DNA of 64,000 nucleotides. Source: Saccharibacillus sp. O23 (GTDB lineage Bacteria > Bacillota > Bacilli > Paenibacillales > Paenibacillaceae). Below are positions 27,743 through 37,240 of the stretch, in pieces. A program made the position numbers and the translations under genes. The DNA lies in NCBI RefSeq assembly GCF_002205895.1, contig NZ_NJDE01000031.1, positions 1 through 64,000 on the forward strand, read 5' to 3'. Numbering within the stretch: the first letter of the stretch is position 1; each line of letters begins with the position of its first letter. The notes below the pieces were generated by a model, which was not told the DNA's origin, did no database searches, and saw only the letters and a program-made list of their open reading frames with translations.

Positions 27743-27790
27743 ATAACAGCGGATATAGCAGGGAAGGCCTTAATCCCCTACCCACCGCAC

Positions 27791-27827
27791 AAAAAGGGAG
27801 AACGGCTCATCGCCGTTCTCCCTTTTT
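27791..27827. terminator. Bidirectional terminator between fucU and esterase gene
   Basis: AAAAAGGGAGAACGGC and GCCGTTCTCCCTTTTT are perfect complements around a 5-nt loop. The A- and T-runs at the ends serve both convergent units. Confidence 0.95.
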
Positions 27828-27840
27828 CCCATCCCAATCC

Positions 27841-28953
27841 CTACATCTCCCGCACCGCTTTCGCCACTTCGATACACAGGTCTTCCGCCTGCGCTACATG
27901 TCCGAGCTTGTCCATAAAAGCATGCGTCATGCCTTTGTAACGGATGCAGGTGACGTCGACGCCCGCTTCCGCCAACTGTTTGGCGTAAAATTCCGTTTGC
28001 ACGCGAACGCCGTCGAACTCCGCTCCGATCAGCAGCGCTCTGGGCAGATCGCGATGCGACGACGCCATCATCGGGCTGACATACGGATTCCGCACATCTT
28101 CCGGATTCGTAAGGTAAGCCCCCATAAACGGATCGTCTTCCACCTTTTTCGGCTGGCCCAGACCGAGCAGGCCTTTGATCCGGGCCGCATGTTCTTCGGA
28201 GATATCGAAAAAGTCTTCGCGCCATTCGTACCCTTCCGCGGCGGCGTCTCCGATCGCGGCCGCCGGATAGATCAACGCTTGAAGCGCGATCTTCGGCGTG
28301 CCTTCTTCTCTGGCTTTGAGCGTCACGGCCGCCGCGTAGTTGCCGCCCGCGCTGTCTCCGGCCACGCCGATCCGGTTCGGATCGATGCCGTATTCTTCCG
28401 CATGGTCGTAAATATGCTTCACCGCATTGTAGTTATCGTTGAAGCCGTTCGGGAAAGGCTTTTCCGGCGCGAGCGAATAATCCACGTTGAACACGACGGC
28501 GTCGGCCAGCTCCGCGATCAGTTTGCAAACGTTTTCCACTGTATACACGCTGCCGCCGATCCAACCGCCGCCGTGGAAGAAGACCAGCGCCGGACGGTTT
28601 TTCGGTTCGCCTTTTCGCGGATAATACCGCCATAAGCCGACCGTATTGCCGCTGCCCGTCAGCTCTTCGTATTTGGTATGGATCTCGACCGTATTCAGGT
28701 TGTAGTTCGGGAACCCCATACTGTCGCGGATAAACGGAATCATCACTTCCAGCGGCGGCATCTCGACCGGCTTCTTGCTTTCCAGTTCTCCGCCTGCCCA
28801 ATGCTGATCCAGCAAAGCCAGCTCCGCAGGATCCAGATAGCCCGGACGATCTTCGCCGGGGCTCGGTTTGAGAATAACGTCGATGCCGTGATTTCGGATG
28901 ATCGAAGTCTTGTTTTGCAGTTCTTCGATCGCGTCGAGCGAATAGTTGCGCAT
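27841..28953 (-). CDS. Alpha/beta-hydrolase esterase (HSL-like)
   Basis: 370 residues. The oxyanion motif HGGGWIGG, the nucleophile elbow GDSAGGNYAAAV, the acid in AEFDGVRVQTEF and the His in GMTHAFMDKLGH form a complete catalytic set of the hormone-sensitive-lipase branch. No signal peptide, so it is likely cytoplasmic. It starts 30 nt after the phosphatase gene and ends just before the terminator shared with fucU. The natural ester substrate is not known. Confidence 0.9.
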   Translation of the reverse strand: MRNYSLDAIEELQNKTSIIRNHGIDVILKPSPGEDRPGYLDPAELALLDQHWAGGELESKKPVEMPPLEVMIPFIRDSMGFPNYNLNTVEIHTKYEELTGSGNTVGLWRYYPRKGEPKNRPALVFFHGGGWIGGSVYTVENVCKLIAELADAVVFNVDYSLAPEKPFPNGFNDNYNAVKHIYDHAEEYGIDPNRIGVAGDSAGGNYAAAVTLKAREEGTPKIALQALIYPAAAIGDAAAEGYEWREDFFDISEEHAARIKGLLGLGQPKKVEDDPFMGAYLTNPEDVRNPYVSPMMASSHRDLPRALLIGAEFDGVRVQTEFYAKQLAEAGVDVTCIRYKGMTHAFMDKLGHVAQAEDLCIEVAKAVREM

Positions 28954-28983
28954 GCGGAAGTCCTCCCTTATGGCGTTGCCATC

Positions 28984-29634
28984 CTATTGGTTAAAACAAA
29001 CCATGCCGTATTTCTCGTCCGAATATTCCAAAATGGTCACGCTGGCGTTGCGAATCTCGGCCGACGGATCGGCTTCTTCGCACATCTGGCTGAGGATATT
29101 GCGAATAGTATTGCCGTGCGACACGATCAAGATATTGGCGCCGTCCTCGCAGTCGAGATTGACCACTTCTTCCAGCCCGCCTTGGATGCGCGTCCATTGT
29201 TCGTCGAAACTTTCGGCATGTCCGTACGGGTCGGCCTTTTTGATCAAGTCCGCCACTTCCGGCACCGTCAGTTTCCGGCGAAGCTCGTCGAAGCTCTCGA
29301 TGCCTCCGGCTTCCGCGATCTGCTTCAGCGCCACCTGCGAATATTCGCCTTCGAACCCGCCGAAGAACGTCTCGCGGAACGCTTTGGTCCGTTTGATCGT
29401 CGGGACGTGATGACGGTTTTCTTTCAAGATGATCTCCGCCGTTTCCAGCGTCCGGCCCGAATCGCTCGTATAGACGTAAGCGAACTGCGTGTCCGCCAAT
29501 TTCTGCCCGGTCGCGACCGCGACCACTTTGCCTTCTTCGGTCAGCGGACTGTCGCTCCAACCCTGCATTCTCTTATAACGGTTCAGATAAGTCTCGCCGT
29601 GCCGAATCAGATAGATATTGACCTTTTTGCTCAT
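28984..29634 (-). CDS. Histidine phosphatase family protein (phosphoglycerate-mutase-like)
   Basis: 216 residues. The N-terminal LIRHGETYLNRYKRMQGWSD carries the catalytic His12 of the RHG motif, and the second histidine is in LIVSHGNTIRNIL. The family uses a phosphohistidine intermediate and includes mutases and broad phosphatases. The YLNR sequence in place of the mutase-type pattern favours a phosphatase. AGGGGG precedes the start. It is the middle gene of a three-gene unit. Confidence 0.9.
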   Translation of the reverse strand: MSKKVNIYLIRHGETYLNRYKRMQGWSDSPLTEEGKVVAVATGQKLADTQFAYVYTSDSGRTLETAEIILKENRHHVPTIKRTKAFRETFFGGFEGEYSQVALKQIAEAGGIESFDELRRKLTVPEVADLIKKADPYGHAESFDEQWTRIQGGLEEVVNLDCEDGANILIVSHGNTIRNILSQMCEEADPSAEIRNASVTILEYSDEKYGMVCFNQ

Positions 29635-29687
29635 GATGGAACCCCCTGTCGCGATTTGTCTCCGTCTGTCTTTTGCCGATCTTCTTC

Positions 29688-29978
29688 TTATTGGTCCGCC
29701 GCCACGAACTTTTCCACTTTAAGCGGCAGCGCGAAGAAATCCGTCGAGACCTTGAAGAATCCCGTAAAATGCGACGACGCGTTATGAAGCTGCACCGCTT
29801 CTTCGTCCGCCCAGACCTCGACCATCGTGAAGCGGTCCAAGTTGGACACGTCCTGCGTCAGCGTGTAACGCAAGCAGCCGTCTTCCGCCTGCGACCCGGC
29901 GACGAGCGCCTGCACCGTTTGCAGAAACGCTTCGCGCTTCTCCGGCTTGATCTGCATATCGGCGTGAATGATGATCAT
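29688..29978 (-). CDS. ABM-fold protein (antibiotic biosynthesis monooxygenase/YgiN-like)
   Basis: 96 residues, the usual length for the dimeric alpha/beta-barrel ABM family. Characteristic stretches are the opening IIHADMQIKPEKREAF and the central FTMVEVWADEEAVQLH. Members act as quinol or small-aromatic monooxygenases or as unassigned oxidative-stress proteins. GAGGAGGAA precedes the ATG. It heads the unit with the phosphatase and esterase. Confidence 0.88.
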   Translation of the reverse strand: MIIIHADMQIKPEKREAFLQTVQALVAGSQAEDGCLRYTLTQDVSNLDRFTMVEVWADEEAVQLHNASSHFTGFFKVSTDFFALPLKVEKFVAADQ

Positions 29979-30097
29979 TGAAATTCCTCCTCGATGGATG
30001 TTAGCTACAGTGTCGGTCTCTCTGCTCTCTTCCCTAACTTACCACATTCGAAGAAGCCGGGGCCAGCGGCGGCTGTTCATGGAACGCGATATCTTGT

Positions 30098-33000
30098 CTA
30101 CCGATCCAAGGTTTTCAGCAAACGCTTAACGATGACGGCCGCTTCCGCGCGGGTAATCGCGGCTTTTGGTCGGAAGGTGCCGTCAGGATAACCCTCGATC
30201 GCGCCGGCCGACGCCGCCGATACGATCGCATACCGCGACCATTCGACAGCCTCCTTCAAATCGGTGAACTGGATCGCCCGATTTTTATAAATGTTGTGCT
30301 GTTGGAGCAGGTTGGTCACCATGATCACGGCCTGCTCGCGGGGGATCGCATGAAGCGGACGGTATTTCCCGTCATTAAACCCTTTCGTGATTCCCGCTGC
30401 TAAAGCCGCCCGCAACGATTGGTCATACCAAGCTCCGTCTGCAAGATCAGCGAAACGGAATGCGGATTCCGACGCAGGAGCTTGGAAAGCCCTGGCCAGC
30501 ATCACCGCGAATTCCGCGCGAGTAATGGATGCGTCAGGACGGAAAGACCGATCTACGTACCCCTTAATCACGCCTTTTGCATCCAGCTCCGTGATTTCTT
30601 TGTACGCGAAGTGTTCTTTGGGCACGTCGATGTATTTCGGCGGTTCCTCTGCTTCGAGCTTGCCTCCCTGCTCTTCTGCAAGCGTGACTTCAAGCGGCGG
30701 ATTTACTTCTGTCGGCATCGTGACGGATACGGTTTCCGGCAATGTCGGCGTCGGAACAGAGGTTGCCGGATCGATCGGAGAATGAATGGATGACGGATCA
30801 TAAACATATTCGTTTTGCGGAACGGCGATGCCCCAGTTTCCGACTTGGGCGACTTTGTAAGCTCGTGCTTCCTTAGCCGTATTCGGTACCTTGAATATAG
30901 CTTGATCAGAGCCATGCACTTTCTGAACAGATTCGGCTTCTCCTTCTTGCCAAGCTGTATAAGCGGTTTCCGGATCGTTCCTCCGCCAAGATACCGTAAC
31001 CTTTCCGTCCTCGAACTTTCCTTCCGGAAAAACGCTCGGCTCCTGCGCCATCAACCACGCCAGACGAGGAGAATCGATCCCGTTCGTGGTTTGCTTTTGC
31101 CATAATGCAGGGTCTAAACCTTCGTAATGCTCCATGTTCAGCATGTCGGAGACCGCATTCGCTTTCTCTACGAAAAGAATGCCAGCTTCCGTATCCAAAA
31201 ATCGAACGTAACAATCCTTCATCGCGATGTATTCGGGCAAGATTTTAAGATACTCGTTTTGTTCGGGATATATAAAATACGAATCGCGATAAGTCATGCT
31301 GTCGGTGTAAGTGCCGGTAGAATCGGTTCCGACTACTCCTTCAAACGGTAAAGGTTCGTTGGCGGATTGAAAAGCCAGCCCTTTGACGGTCGCATTCGAA
31401 ATGTACCGAACCAACTCGGCTTTGGGCGAAATCCCCGTATCTAATCGAAGATCTTTTCGGATGGCCAGATTCTCGACGACGGCCGTATCCGCAATCGAAC
31501 TGAATAAACTATAAGCCCACCAATCGGAGACGCCGGTAAGGCTGCCCGTCACCTTCATCGTGTTATTTCTCATCAGGGCATCGCCGCCTATGCTGCTGAT
31601 CAGGTGGGTGCGTTCTTGCCGAGTCGAATCCGTAATCATCTCCGCGTTCACTTTGTTGTTGTCGAACGATCCGTTCAATATGGACATCAGGCCGTAAGCG
31701 TCTCGAATCGCCGTCGCCTGCTGATTAAGCTTGATGTTAAACGTATTATCGACACTGTTACTTCCCGTTCTGGCGAGCCCGTATACATTATTGATGTCGT
31801 CTGCCTGAACGGAAGTCGAGAAATTGAAGATATTGCGTTCGACCTTCCCGTATTCTTGAATCGGAATGATCGCAGACGCTTGACCGGAAATGTTCCCTTC
31901 GAAGTCGAAAGAAATTTCGTTATCGGAGGCTTCTTTTAACGTGTTGATCAAGTACATCTGAGTCAGATCCGTTCCGGCTATGCGCATCCGAACGTCGATT
32001 TTCGAATCGGCGAGTGTGAACACGTTCGGCGCCATTCCGTGATAACCCGAATAAGCTCGGGTCGTAGGCACATTAAGATCTAGGTCGATCTGAGCCTTCA
32101 AATTACGAATCGTCAAGCCGTCAGGAGCCGATGTCGCTGAAGAAGCGAATAATCCGTTGACGAATGTAACTCCTTTGTTCGTAAGATGATCCGACGTTTG
32201 AGCCTTGATCCGAATATCGGCTGTCGTATCTTGGATGATATTCCCCTCGTAGGCGATTCCTGCGATAAACATTACATTGGCATCGTTAGGCACATCGCTA
32301 TGTATAGTCGCCTTCACCGTACCGCCGCTCAGACGATTTAACGGTCCTTGTACGACTCCGCTCACGCTAAACAATTCGCGTCGAGATTTTAGATCGACCG
32401 CAAACGTGTTGTCGATCGCTTCGTTTAGATTCAGGCTTGCGCCGCCGACGATGAACAACGAATCCGAGACCATATCGATCTGAAAATCGCTGTGTTCGAA
32501 TACTCCGCCGTTAAGGGCGCCGGCCGCACTGTTTTGAATCTTTTTCGAATCGGGGACGCGGAACGTAATTCGGCTGTTTCGTATATTTACGGTAGTCTGG
32601 TCTCCTGCATCGGAACCGGAAGTCGTCGAGACCTGCGCCAATTGAGCAGTCGGGGATACGCTTTCGAATCCGAGCGAACTGCTCTCCACATGAATGGTCG
32701 TAGGCTGCTTCGTGTAGTTAGCATCAACGCTTCGGCTAAACAGAGTTGCGGTAGAGTTAGCCGATTCTACATCGACCAATCGCAGGTTGAGCGCGGACTC
32801 CGTTACGTTCATCGTCCCTTTAGTTCGTGCACCCAAGATTCCGAAACCGTATACCGAACTGAAAGAGGATAGCGTGATATTCCCTGTCGCTTTGCTTACG
32901 GTTAAATCCGTGACGTTCCCGGCTAACACGCTCGCTTCGGCAATAAACGATCCACGGCCATGAAGAGTCATATCGCCGAAAAAGACTTGATCCATGTTCA

Positions 33001-33688
33001 CCCGCGTAAGGTCTTTAGCCAAAATCCCCGTTGCCGCGAATCCTTTATCCCAAGTCAGCGACGGCACGTTCAACTGCAAATTCCGAATCGTCGAGTCGCT
33101 GACCGTAGAGAATAAAGCTCCGTCCTGCCCGTTTAGGTCTGCGCCGTCCGGAAGACTGTAATGCAGGTCCGCATTGGAAACGATAAGATTCTGCAAGGTG
33201 GAATTTGTCACGCCGACAGCAAAAGCCGCCCGAACGCCGGCCGAAGACGAATAGATCGGAATCTCCACATCGGAGATCGTCGCTCCGTTCAATGCCGCGA
33301 AAAGAGGCACGCTGCCATCCAGACCGGCAATCCGATGCCCGTTGCCTTCAAGCGTTCCCGTAAACGTCGCGGTCGATAATGTTGCATATCCGGCCGCGTC
33401 GATATCGCCCGTCAACCGAAAATGACCGCCGAGGTCGACCGCGATCGAATCCAGATCGGAAACGTTCGCAATCTCGACGATCGAGTCGTTTGCAGCCGTC
33501 GACATGTCGGTAACCTTCAGCGGTTCTTCGGCCGGTTCTTCCGTTTGCGCAATCGGAACAGAAGGCTCTGCCTCGTTGATTGCGTCCTCGGCATAAGCAT
33601 CTCTTTCAGGGACGAATGTATAAGCTGCTGAAGTCGTAAGCGTAACGGAAAGCAACATTTTAATGAATGCCGTTCGTGTGATCATCAT
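30098..33688 (-). CDS. Large S-layer-homology surface protein
   Basis: 1196 residues. A signal peptide covers about residues 1-32 (ending near DAYAED). The body, about residues 60-840, is made of irregular beta-helix-like stretches with many short N/D/T/S-rich strands (e.g. GNGHRIAGLDGSVPLF) and no catalytic motif I can name. A Pro-rich linker with PTPTLPETVSVTMPTEV precedes three SLH domains at about residues 1020-1070, 1085-1135 and 1145-1195 (YIDVPKEHFAYKEI, FADLADGAWYDQSL, FTDLKEAVEWSRYA). These anchor the protein to pyruvylated wall polymer. The ribosome site is weak. GC content appears lower than in neighbouring genes. It may be a structural or polysaccharide-binding surface protein. 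Confidence 0.88.
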   Translation of the reverse strand: MMITRTAFIKMLLSVTLTTSAAYTFVPERDAYAEDAINEAEPSVPIAQTEEPAEEPLKVTDMSTAANDSIVEIANVSDLDSIAVDLGGHFRLTGDIDAAGYATLSTATFTGTLEGNGHRIAGLDGSVPLFAALNGATISDVEIPIYSSSAGVRAAFAVGVTNSTLQNLIVSNADLHYSLPDGADLNGQDGALFSTVSDSTIRNLQLNVPSLTWDKGFAATGILAKDLTRVNMDQVFFGDMTLHGRGSFIAEASVLAGNVTDLTVSKATGNITLSSFSSVYGFGILGARTKGTMNVTESALNLRLVDVESANSTATLFSRSVDANYTKQPTTIHVESSSLGFESVSPTAQLAQVSTTSGSDAGDQTTVNIRNSRITFRVPDSKKIQNSAAGALNGGVFEHSDFQIDMVSDSLFIVGGASLNLNEAIDNTFAVDLKSRRELFSVSGVVQGPLNRLSGGTVKATIHSDVPNDANVMFIAGIAYEGNIIQDTTADIRIKAQTSDHLTNKGVTFVNGLFASSATSAPDGLTIRNLKAQIDLDLNVPTTRAYSGYHGMAPNVFTLADSKIDVRMRIAGTDLTQMYLINTLKEASDNEISFDFEGNISGQASAIIPIQEYGKVERNIFNFSTSVQADDINNVYGLARTGSNSVDNTFNIKLNQQATAIRDAYGLMSILNGSFDNNKVNAEMITDSTRQERTHLISSIGGDALMRNNTMKVTGSLTGVSDWWAYSLFSSIADTAVVENLAIRKDLRLDTGISPKAELVRYISNATVKGLAFQSANEPLPFEGVVGTDSTGTYTDSMTYRDSYFIYPEQNEYLKILPEYIAMKDCYVRFLDTEAGILFVEKANAVSDMLNMEHYEGLDPALWQKQTTNGIDSPRLAWLMAQEPSVFPEGKFEDGKVTVSWRRNDPETAYTAWQEGEAESVQKVHGSDQAIFKVPNTAKEARAYKVAQVGNWGIAVPQNEYVYDPSSIHSPIDPATSVPTPTLPETVSVTMPTEVNPPLEVTLAEEQGGKLEAEEPPKYIDVPKEHFAYKEITELDAKGVIKGYVDRSFRPDASITRAEFAVMLARAFQAPASESAFRFADLADGAWYDQSLRAALAAGITKGFNDGKYRPLHAIPREQAVIMVTNLLQQHNIYKNRAIQFTDLKEAVEWSRYAIVSAASAGAIEGYPDGTFRPKAAITRAEAAVIVKRLLKTLDR

Positions 33689-33728
33689 CGTTCAAAGTCA
33701 CTTCTTCCCAAGTAGATTATGTAAACGC

Positions 33729-33772
33729 AAAAAAGCACCGCGAATTAGAGGATTCTCTAATCAGCGGTGCTT
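33729..33772 (-). terminator. Hairpin with T-tract in the leader of the SLH gene
   Basis: On the minus strand, AAGCACCGC, two mismatches, and ATTAGAG pair with CTCTAAT, two mismatches, and GCGGTGCTT, then six T follow. An outer helix AACGCA/TGCGTT encloses it. It lies only about 40 nt before the SLH start and after a possible promoter, so it may terminate the upstream gene, attenuate the SLH gene, or both. Confidence 0.75.
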
Positions 33773-33794
33773 CCGTCTGCGTTCGATTAAGTTA

Positions 33795-33830
33795 AGGTTA
33801 GTATAGCAGAACCCGATTGCGAGGCGCAAA
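33795..33830 (-). promoter_or_regulatory. Possible promoter for the SLH gene leader
   Basis: On the minus strand, TTGCGC and TATACT are 18 nt apart and lie just upstream of the hairpin. If it is used, the transcript would carry a leader of about 110 nt containing the hairpin. Confidence 0.4.
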
Positions 33831-33927
33831 CCCTTATACCGTAAGACTTTGGCTTAAATGTTCTGCTTTTCCGATTCGATGCGAAATGGTACTTGAGAAA
33901 ATTCGTTCGGCGGCTCGCCCCGCCTCT

Positions 33928-34818
33928 TCAAGCCCAAAACTCGTACACCCGCGTCCATTCCCGGCTCTCGCCCGGCGCAAGTTCCAGATCGACGAACACT
34001 TCCGGCGCGACCACGTGGCCCGATCCCCAGACCGCGAACTTGGCGGCGTCGAAATCGCCGCGTTCGCGCATTCCCGCTCCGCTCGGCGTATGGATAAGTT
34101 CCCAATAAGGACGTTCGTCGGCCGCGAATCCTTCATATAAGACATAATATTCGCCGCCCGCTTCGCTCGACCAAGTCAGCTGCCCCGGCGACAAGACCAG
34201 TTTCTCCTCTACGCCGCCGTCGCCGATCTGCTTGGTCTTCGGCGAGTAGGGCAGACGAAGAACATAATCCGGTCCGATCAGGTATCCGCCGACGCTTACA
34301 AAATTATGTACGTATTCGTTCGTCGAGATCGGCTTGCGGCCGAGATTCTCCAACACGTAACGAATCTTGAGATTGCGGCCTTCGACGGCCAAGACCTTCG
34401 TCAGCTTCGCCGCATAACCGCGAACTTCCGGCACGATCGATACGAACTTGATCTCGCTCGGCGAAACTTCTGCTTGCACCTCGTAAGGTTCGACCGGATA
34501 CGTCCGCGCGAAATTATAGCTTGCTCCGTCGACTTTCGTCAGCGCGCCGATCCCGAGCTTGACGAACGTCTCTCCGATCTCCGTTTCGTCGTAGCCGATC
34601 GGTTTGTCGATGCCGAATTCGCCCGATAGCCCTTCTCCTCCGGTTCCTTGTCCGTCGATCAAGCTCTCCGGCACGCAGAAATCGATGCCCGCTTTCTCCA
34701 ATCGAACCTGCACGATCCAACCGACCCGGTCGAACCGCGTTCTCTCGCAGGCTTCCGGCGCTTGGATCGTGACGGTCAATTCTTCGTTGTGCAATACGTA
34801 CACTTCTTTATGTTCCAT
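33928..34818 (-). CDS. Galactose-mutarotase-fold protein (aldose-1-epimerase-like)
   Basis: 296 residues from the ATG at 34818, chosen because GTAGGAGGAAG lies just upstream; the longer frame to 35007 has a basic, nonconserved extension. The sequence is beta-rich throughout, with ENLGRKPISTNEYVHNFVSVGG resembling the conserved NHTYFN-like area of galactose-mutarotase-fold proteins, and WTRVYEFWA at the end. This family includes aldose epimerases and sugar-binding proteins. It lies downstream of the GH42 gene, separated by a strong terminator, so it may have its own promoter. The exact activity is uncertain. Confidence 0.75.
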   Translation of the reverse strand: MEHKEVYVLHNEELTVTIQAPEACERTRFDRVGWIVQVRLEKAGIDFCVPESLIDGQGTGGEGLSGEFGIDKPIGYDETEIGETFVKLGIGALTKVDGASYNFARTYPVEPYEVQAEVSPSEIKFVSIVPEVRGYAAKLTKVLAVEGRNLKIRYVLENLGRKPISTNEYVHNFVSVGGYLIGPDYVLRLPYSPKTKQIGDGGVEEKLVLSPGQLTWSSEAGGEYYVLYEGFAADERPYWELIHTPSGAGMRERGDFDAAKFAVWGSGHVVAPEVFVDLELAPGESREWTRVYEFWA

Positions 34819-34905
34819 CTGACTTCCTCCTACATATTCGGTTCTATTATCATAGCGCCGCTCGGGCCAAAAAGGTACTCGGACTTTGATTAACCCGTAT
34901 AACGC

Positions 34906-34932
34906 AAAAAAGGCGAGCCAAGCCCGCCTTTT
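34906..34932 (-). terminator. Terminator of the GH42 operon
   Basis: On the minus strand, AAAAGGCG and CGCCTTTT form a stem around a GC-rich loop, followed by T residues. It lies about 90 nt after the GH42 stop and before the mutarotase-like gene. Confidence 0.85.
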
Positions 34933-35022
34933 CGCGAAACGTATTCGATTGCGAGAACGCGCGGCGGCCCTCCCGGCGCGTTCTCTCCGTTTCGACGACG
35001 GCAGCACTCTCGGAGTCCGTTC

Positions 35023-37092
35023 TTAATCCGCCGCCCCGTCCGCCGACTCCGCCGATTCGCAGGCCCGGCTCTCCCGGTCTTCCACGATCGCGAACCCCCA
35101 TTTGTCCAGATGCAGCATCTGGCCGTGCCGCACGTCCGCGCCCGACAGCAGTTCGCGTCCGTCCCGGTAGCCGTATCCGAATTCGACCGGCTCGCCGGAG
35201 TAGTTGAGGAAGTATCGGACGCGGTTGCCCGCTCGGTTCACGCCGGATTTTACGATCAACGGAAACGCCAATTTCTGGTCTTGTCCCCATAAGCCCGCTT
35301 CGCGCAGCACTTGTCCGAACAGTCCGATCAGCAGCCGCTCGGTCGGCAGGAAGCCGATATACGTCGCCGTGCCTTTGCCGAAACGGTTGTGGGTAACCGC
35401 CGCATAGTCGTTCCATTCCGGATGGTCGTAGCGGGCCAGAACGTCCGCCGTGACCGGCGTCAGCAGTTCCATCCACGTCTCGACGGCGCGCGTCTCCGCA
35501 TCCGTTTCGACGCCGGCCGCTTGATCCGTCAGCCGAACCCGAACGTCTTTCGGCTCGACGAACAACTGATAGCTCATGCCGCAGGCTTTGGCGATGATCC
35601 CCGGTTGGGCGCTTGTCCGCACCTGCACGTCGCCGTTCGCGAATCCGCTTTTGAACGTGTAGACGACATGGCCGCCTTTTTCGACATAGTCGTTAAGTCT
35701 TTCCAACAGCCGATCCGGCGCGCTGTACAACGCGGGAACGACGATCAGATCGTAATCTTCCAGCATCTTCGCGTCCGTCTCCGGGAAAACGAAATCGCAG
35801 CCGACGTTCAGCTTATACAACGCATCGTACAACCGCCGAACGACGTCGTTGTAATTTTTCCCGCCCGGCAGAGAGAACCAGTTGATCGCGCTTAACGCTT
35901 CGTTGCTGACGAGCATCGCCACGCGATTCGTTTTCCGCAGTCCGTGCAGCGATTCGTTCAGCCGCGCGAAATCCGCTCCGATACTTTTCGCTTCGTTGTA
36001 GACCGGGTTCGGCTGAAGATCGTGGCTGAGCAGGCCTTTCCAATACGTCTCGAACGAGTTGTGAATCGAATGCCAATGCCAATACGCGACCATGCTCGCG
36101 CCCGACGCCAGATGGCTGAACGCCAGCAGGCGCAGCTGACCCGGATAAGGCGTCCAATGCGGGAACGCCTGCGCCTGCGTCTCGAGCACCAGATAATTCG
36201 ACTGCTTGAGCGAACGCGTCATATCTCCGCCGAACGAGATCTCCGCGCCGGTCAGCTCGCCCTGCGACGGATGATAGATGTCCACGCCGGCAATATCCAG
36301 ACATTCGGCCGCTTCGTGATGGTTCACGTCCCGCTGCACGCCGTACGAATGGCCGCGCCATTCGAAATCGAAGTTATGCGTCACGAACTGGCCGGGCTTT
36401 TTGTATTCGTTCACGATGCCCGCCTGCCAAGCCAAGAAATCCGTCACGAGCCGCCGCTGGAAACGGGCGAATTCCGCGCCGAGGCTGCCGTTGATCGTAC
36501 CGACGACCGACGGGAAATCTTCCCAAGCTTCGATCCGGTTGCTCCAATAGGCCAAGCCGAAACGGCGGTTCAGTTCGTTCAAGTCGCCGCCGAACTTCTC
36601 GCGCATCGCTTTGACGAAACGAAGCTGAACGTTGGGTCCGGCGGTGCCGTAATGCTTCGTTTCGTTGTCGAGCTGGTAGCCGATGACCGCCGGATGGGCG
36701 CAGACGCGTCCGATCAGCTTACGGATGATGCGTTCGGCGTAGAACAGATAGACGGGATTCGTAATGTCCATGATCTGCCGCGCCCCGTATTTGCCGGGGC
36801 CATCCTTCGTGACCGCGAGCACCTCGGGATGCTCATGCGCCATCCAAGGCGGGATCGCGTAAGTCGGCGTACCGACGATGACCGAAATGCCCGCTTTGTG
36901 CATGGCGTCCAGCACGCGGTCCACGGAAGAGAAGTCGAACACCCCGTTCTGCGGTTCATGCGTGCTCCACGTCGATTCCGCGATCCGCACGACCGTGATT
37001 CCCGCCGCTTTCATCATCTCGATGTCCGTGTCCAGACGTTCGTAAGGCATATATTCGTCGTAATAAGCGACTCCGTAATGCAGACGTTCCAT
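35023..37092 (-). CDS. Beta-galactosidase, glycoside hydrolase family 42
   Basis: About 689 residues from the ATG at 37092 (MERLHYGVAYYDEYMPYERL); a TTG three codons earlier is also possible. The upstream in-frame extension is nonconserved. RIAESTWSTHEPQNGVFDF is the usual N-terminal barrel signature. VIGYQLDNETKHYG contains the acid/base Glu and LVLETQAQAF the nucleophile Glu. A trimerisation-type domain and a short C-terminal beta domain follow. No signal peptide. It hydrolyses terminal beta-galactosides, probably from arabinogalactan or galacto-oligosaccharides brought in by the transporter encoded just upstream. Confidence 0.95.
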   Translation of the reverse strand: MERLHYGVAYYDEYMPYERLDTDIEMMKAAGITVVRIAESTWSTHEPQNGVFDFSSVDRVLDAMHKAGISVIVGTPTYAIPPWMAHEHPEVLAVTKDGPGKYGARQIMDITNPVYLFYAERIIRKLIGRVCAHPAVIGYQLDNETKHYGTAGPNVQLRFVKAMREKFGGDLNELNRRFGLAYWSNRIEAWEDFPSVVGTINGSLGAEFARFQRRLVTDFLAWQAGIVNEYKKPGQFVTHNFDFEWRGHSYGVQRDVNHHEAAECLDIAGVDIYHPSQGELTGAEISFGGDMTRSLKQSNYLVLETQAQAFPHWTPYPGQLRLLAFSHLASGASMVAYWHWHSIHNSFETYWKGLLSHDLQPNPVYNEAKSIGADFARLNESLHGLRKTNRVAMLVSNEALSAINWFSLPGGKNYNDVVRRLYDALYKLNVGCDFVFPETDAKMLEDYDLIVVPALYSAPDRLLERLNDYVEKGGHVVYTFKSGFANGDVQVRTSAQPGIIAKACGMSYQLFVEPKDVRVRLTDQAAGVETDAETRAVETWMELLTPVTADVLARYDHPEWNDYAAVTHNRFGKGTATYIGFLPTERLLIGLFGQVLREAGLWGQDQKLAFPLIVKSGVNRAGNRVRYFLNYSGEPVEFGYGYRDGRELLSGADVRHGQMLHLDKWGFAIVEDRESRACESAESADGAAD

Positions 37093-37240
37093 TTCAGGCA
37101 ACCATCCTTTCTCCTTGCCGGACTGAAGCACCGCGGGTTTGTACGCCGTTCTTTTTTGATGCTGCCGTCCCGCCGCGCTTATCCGTAAACTTTTCGCTGC
37201 GCGCCGCCGGATATCCTGCAAACGCTTTTTCTTCGAACCT

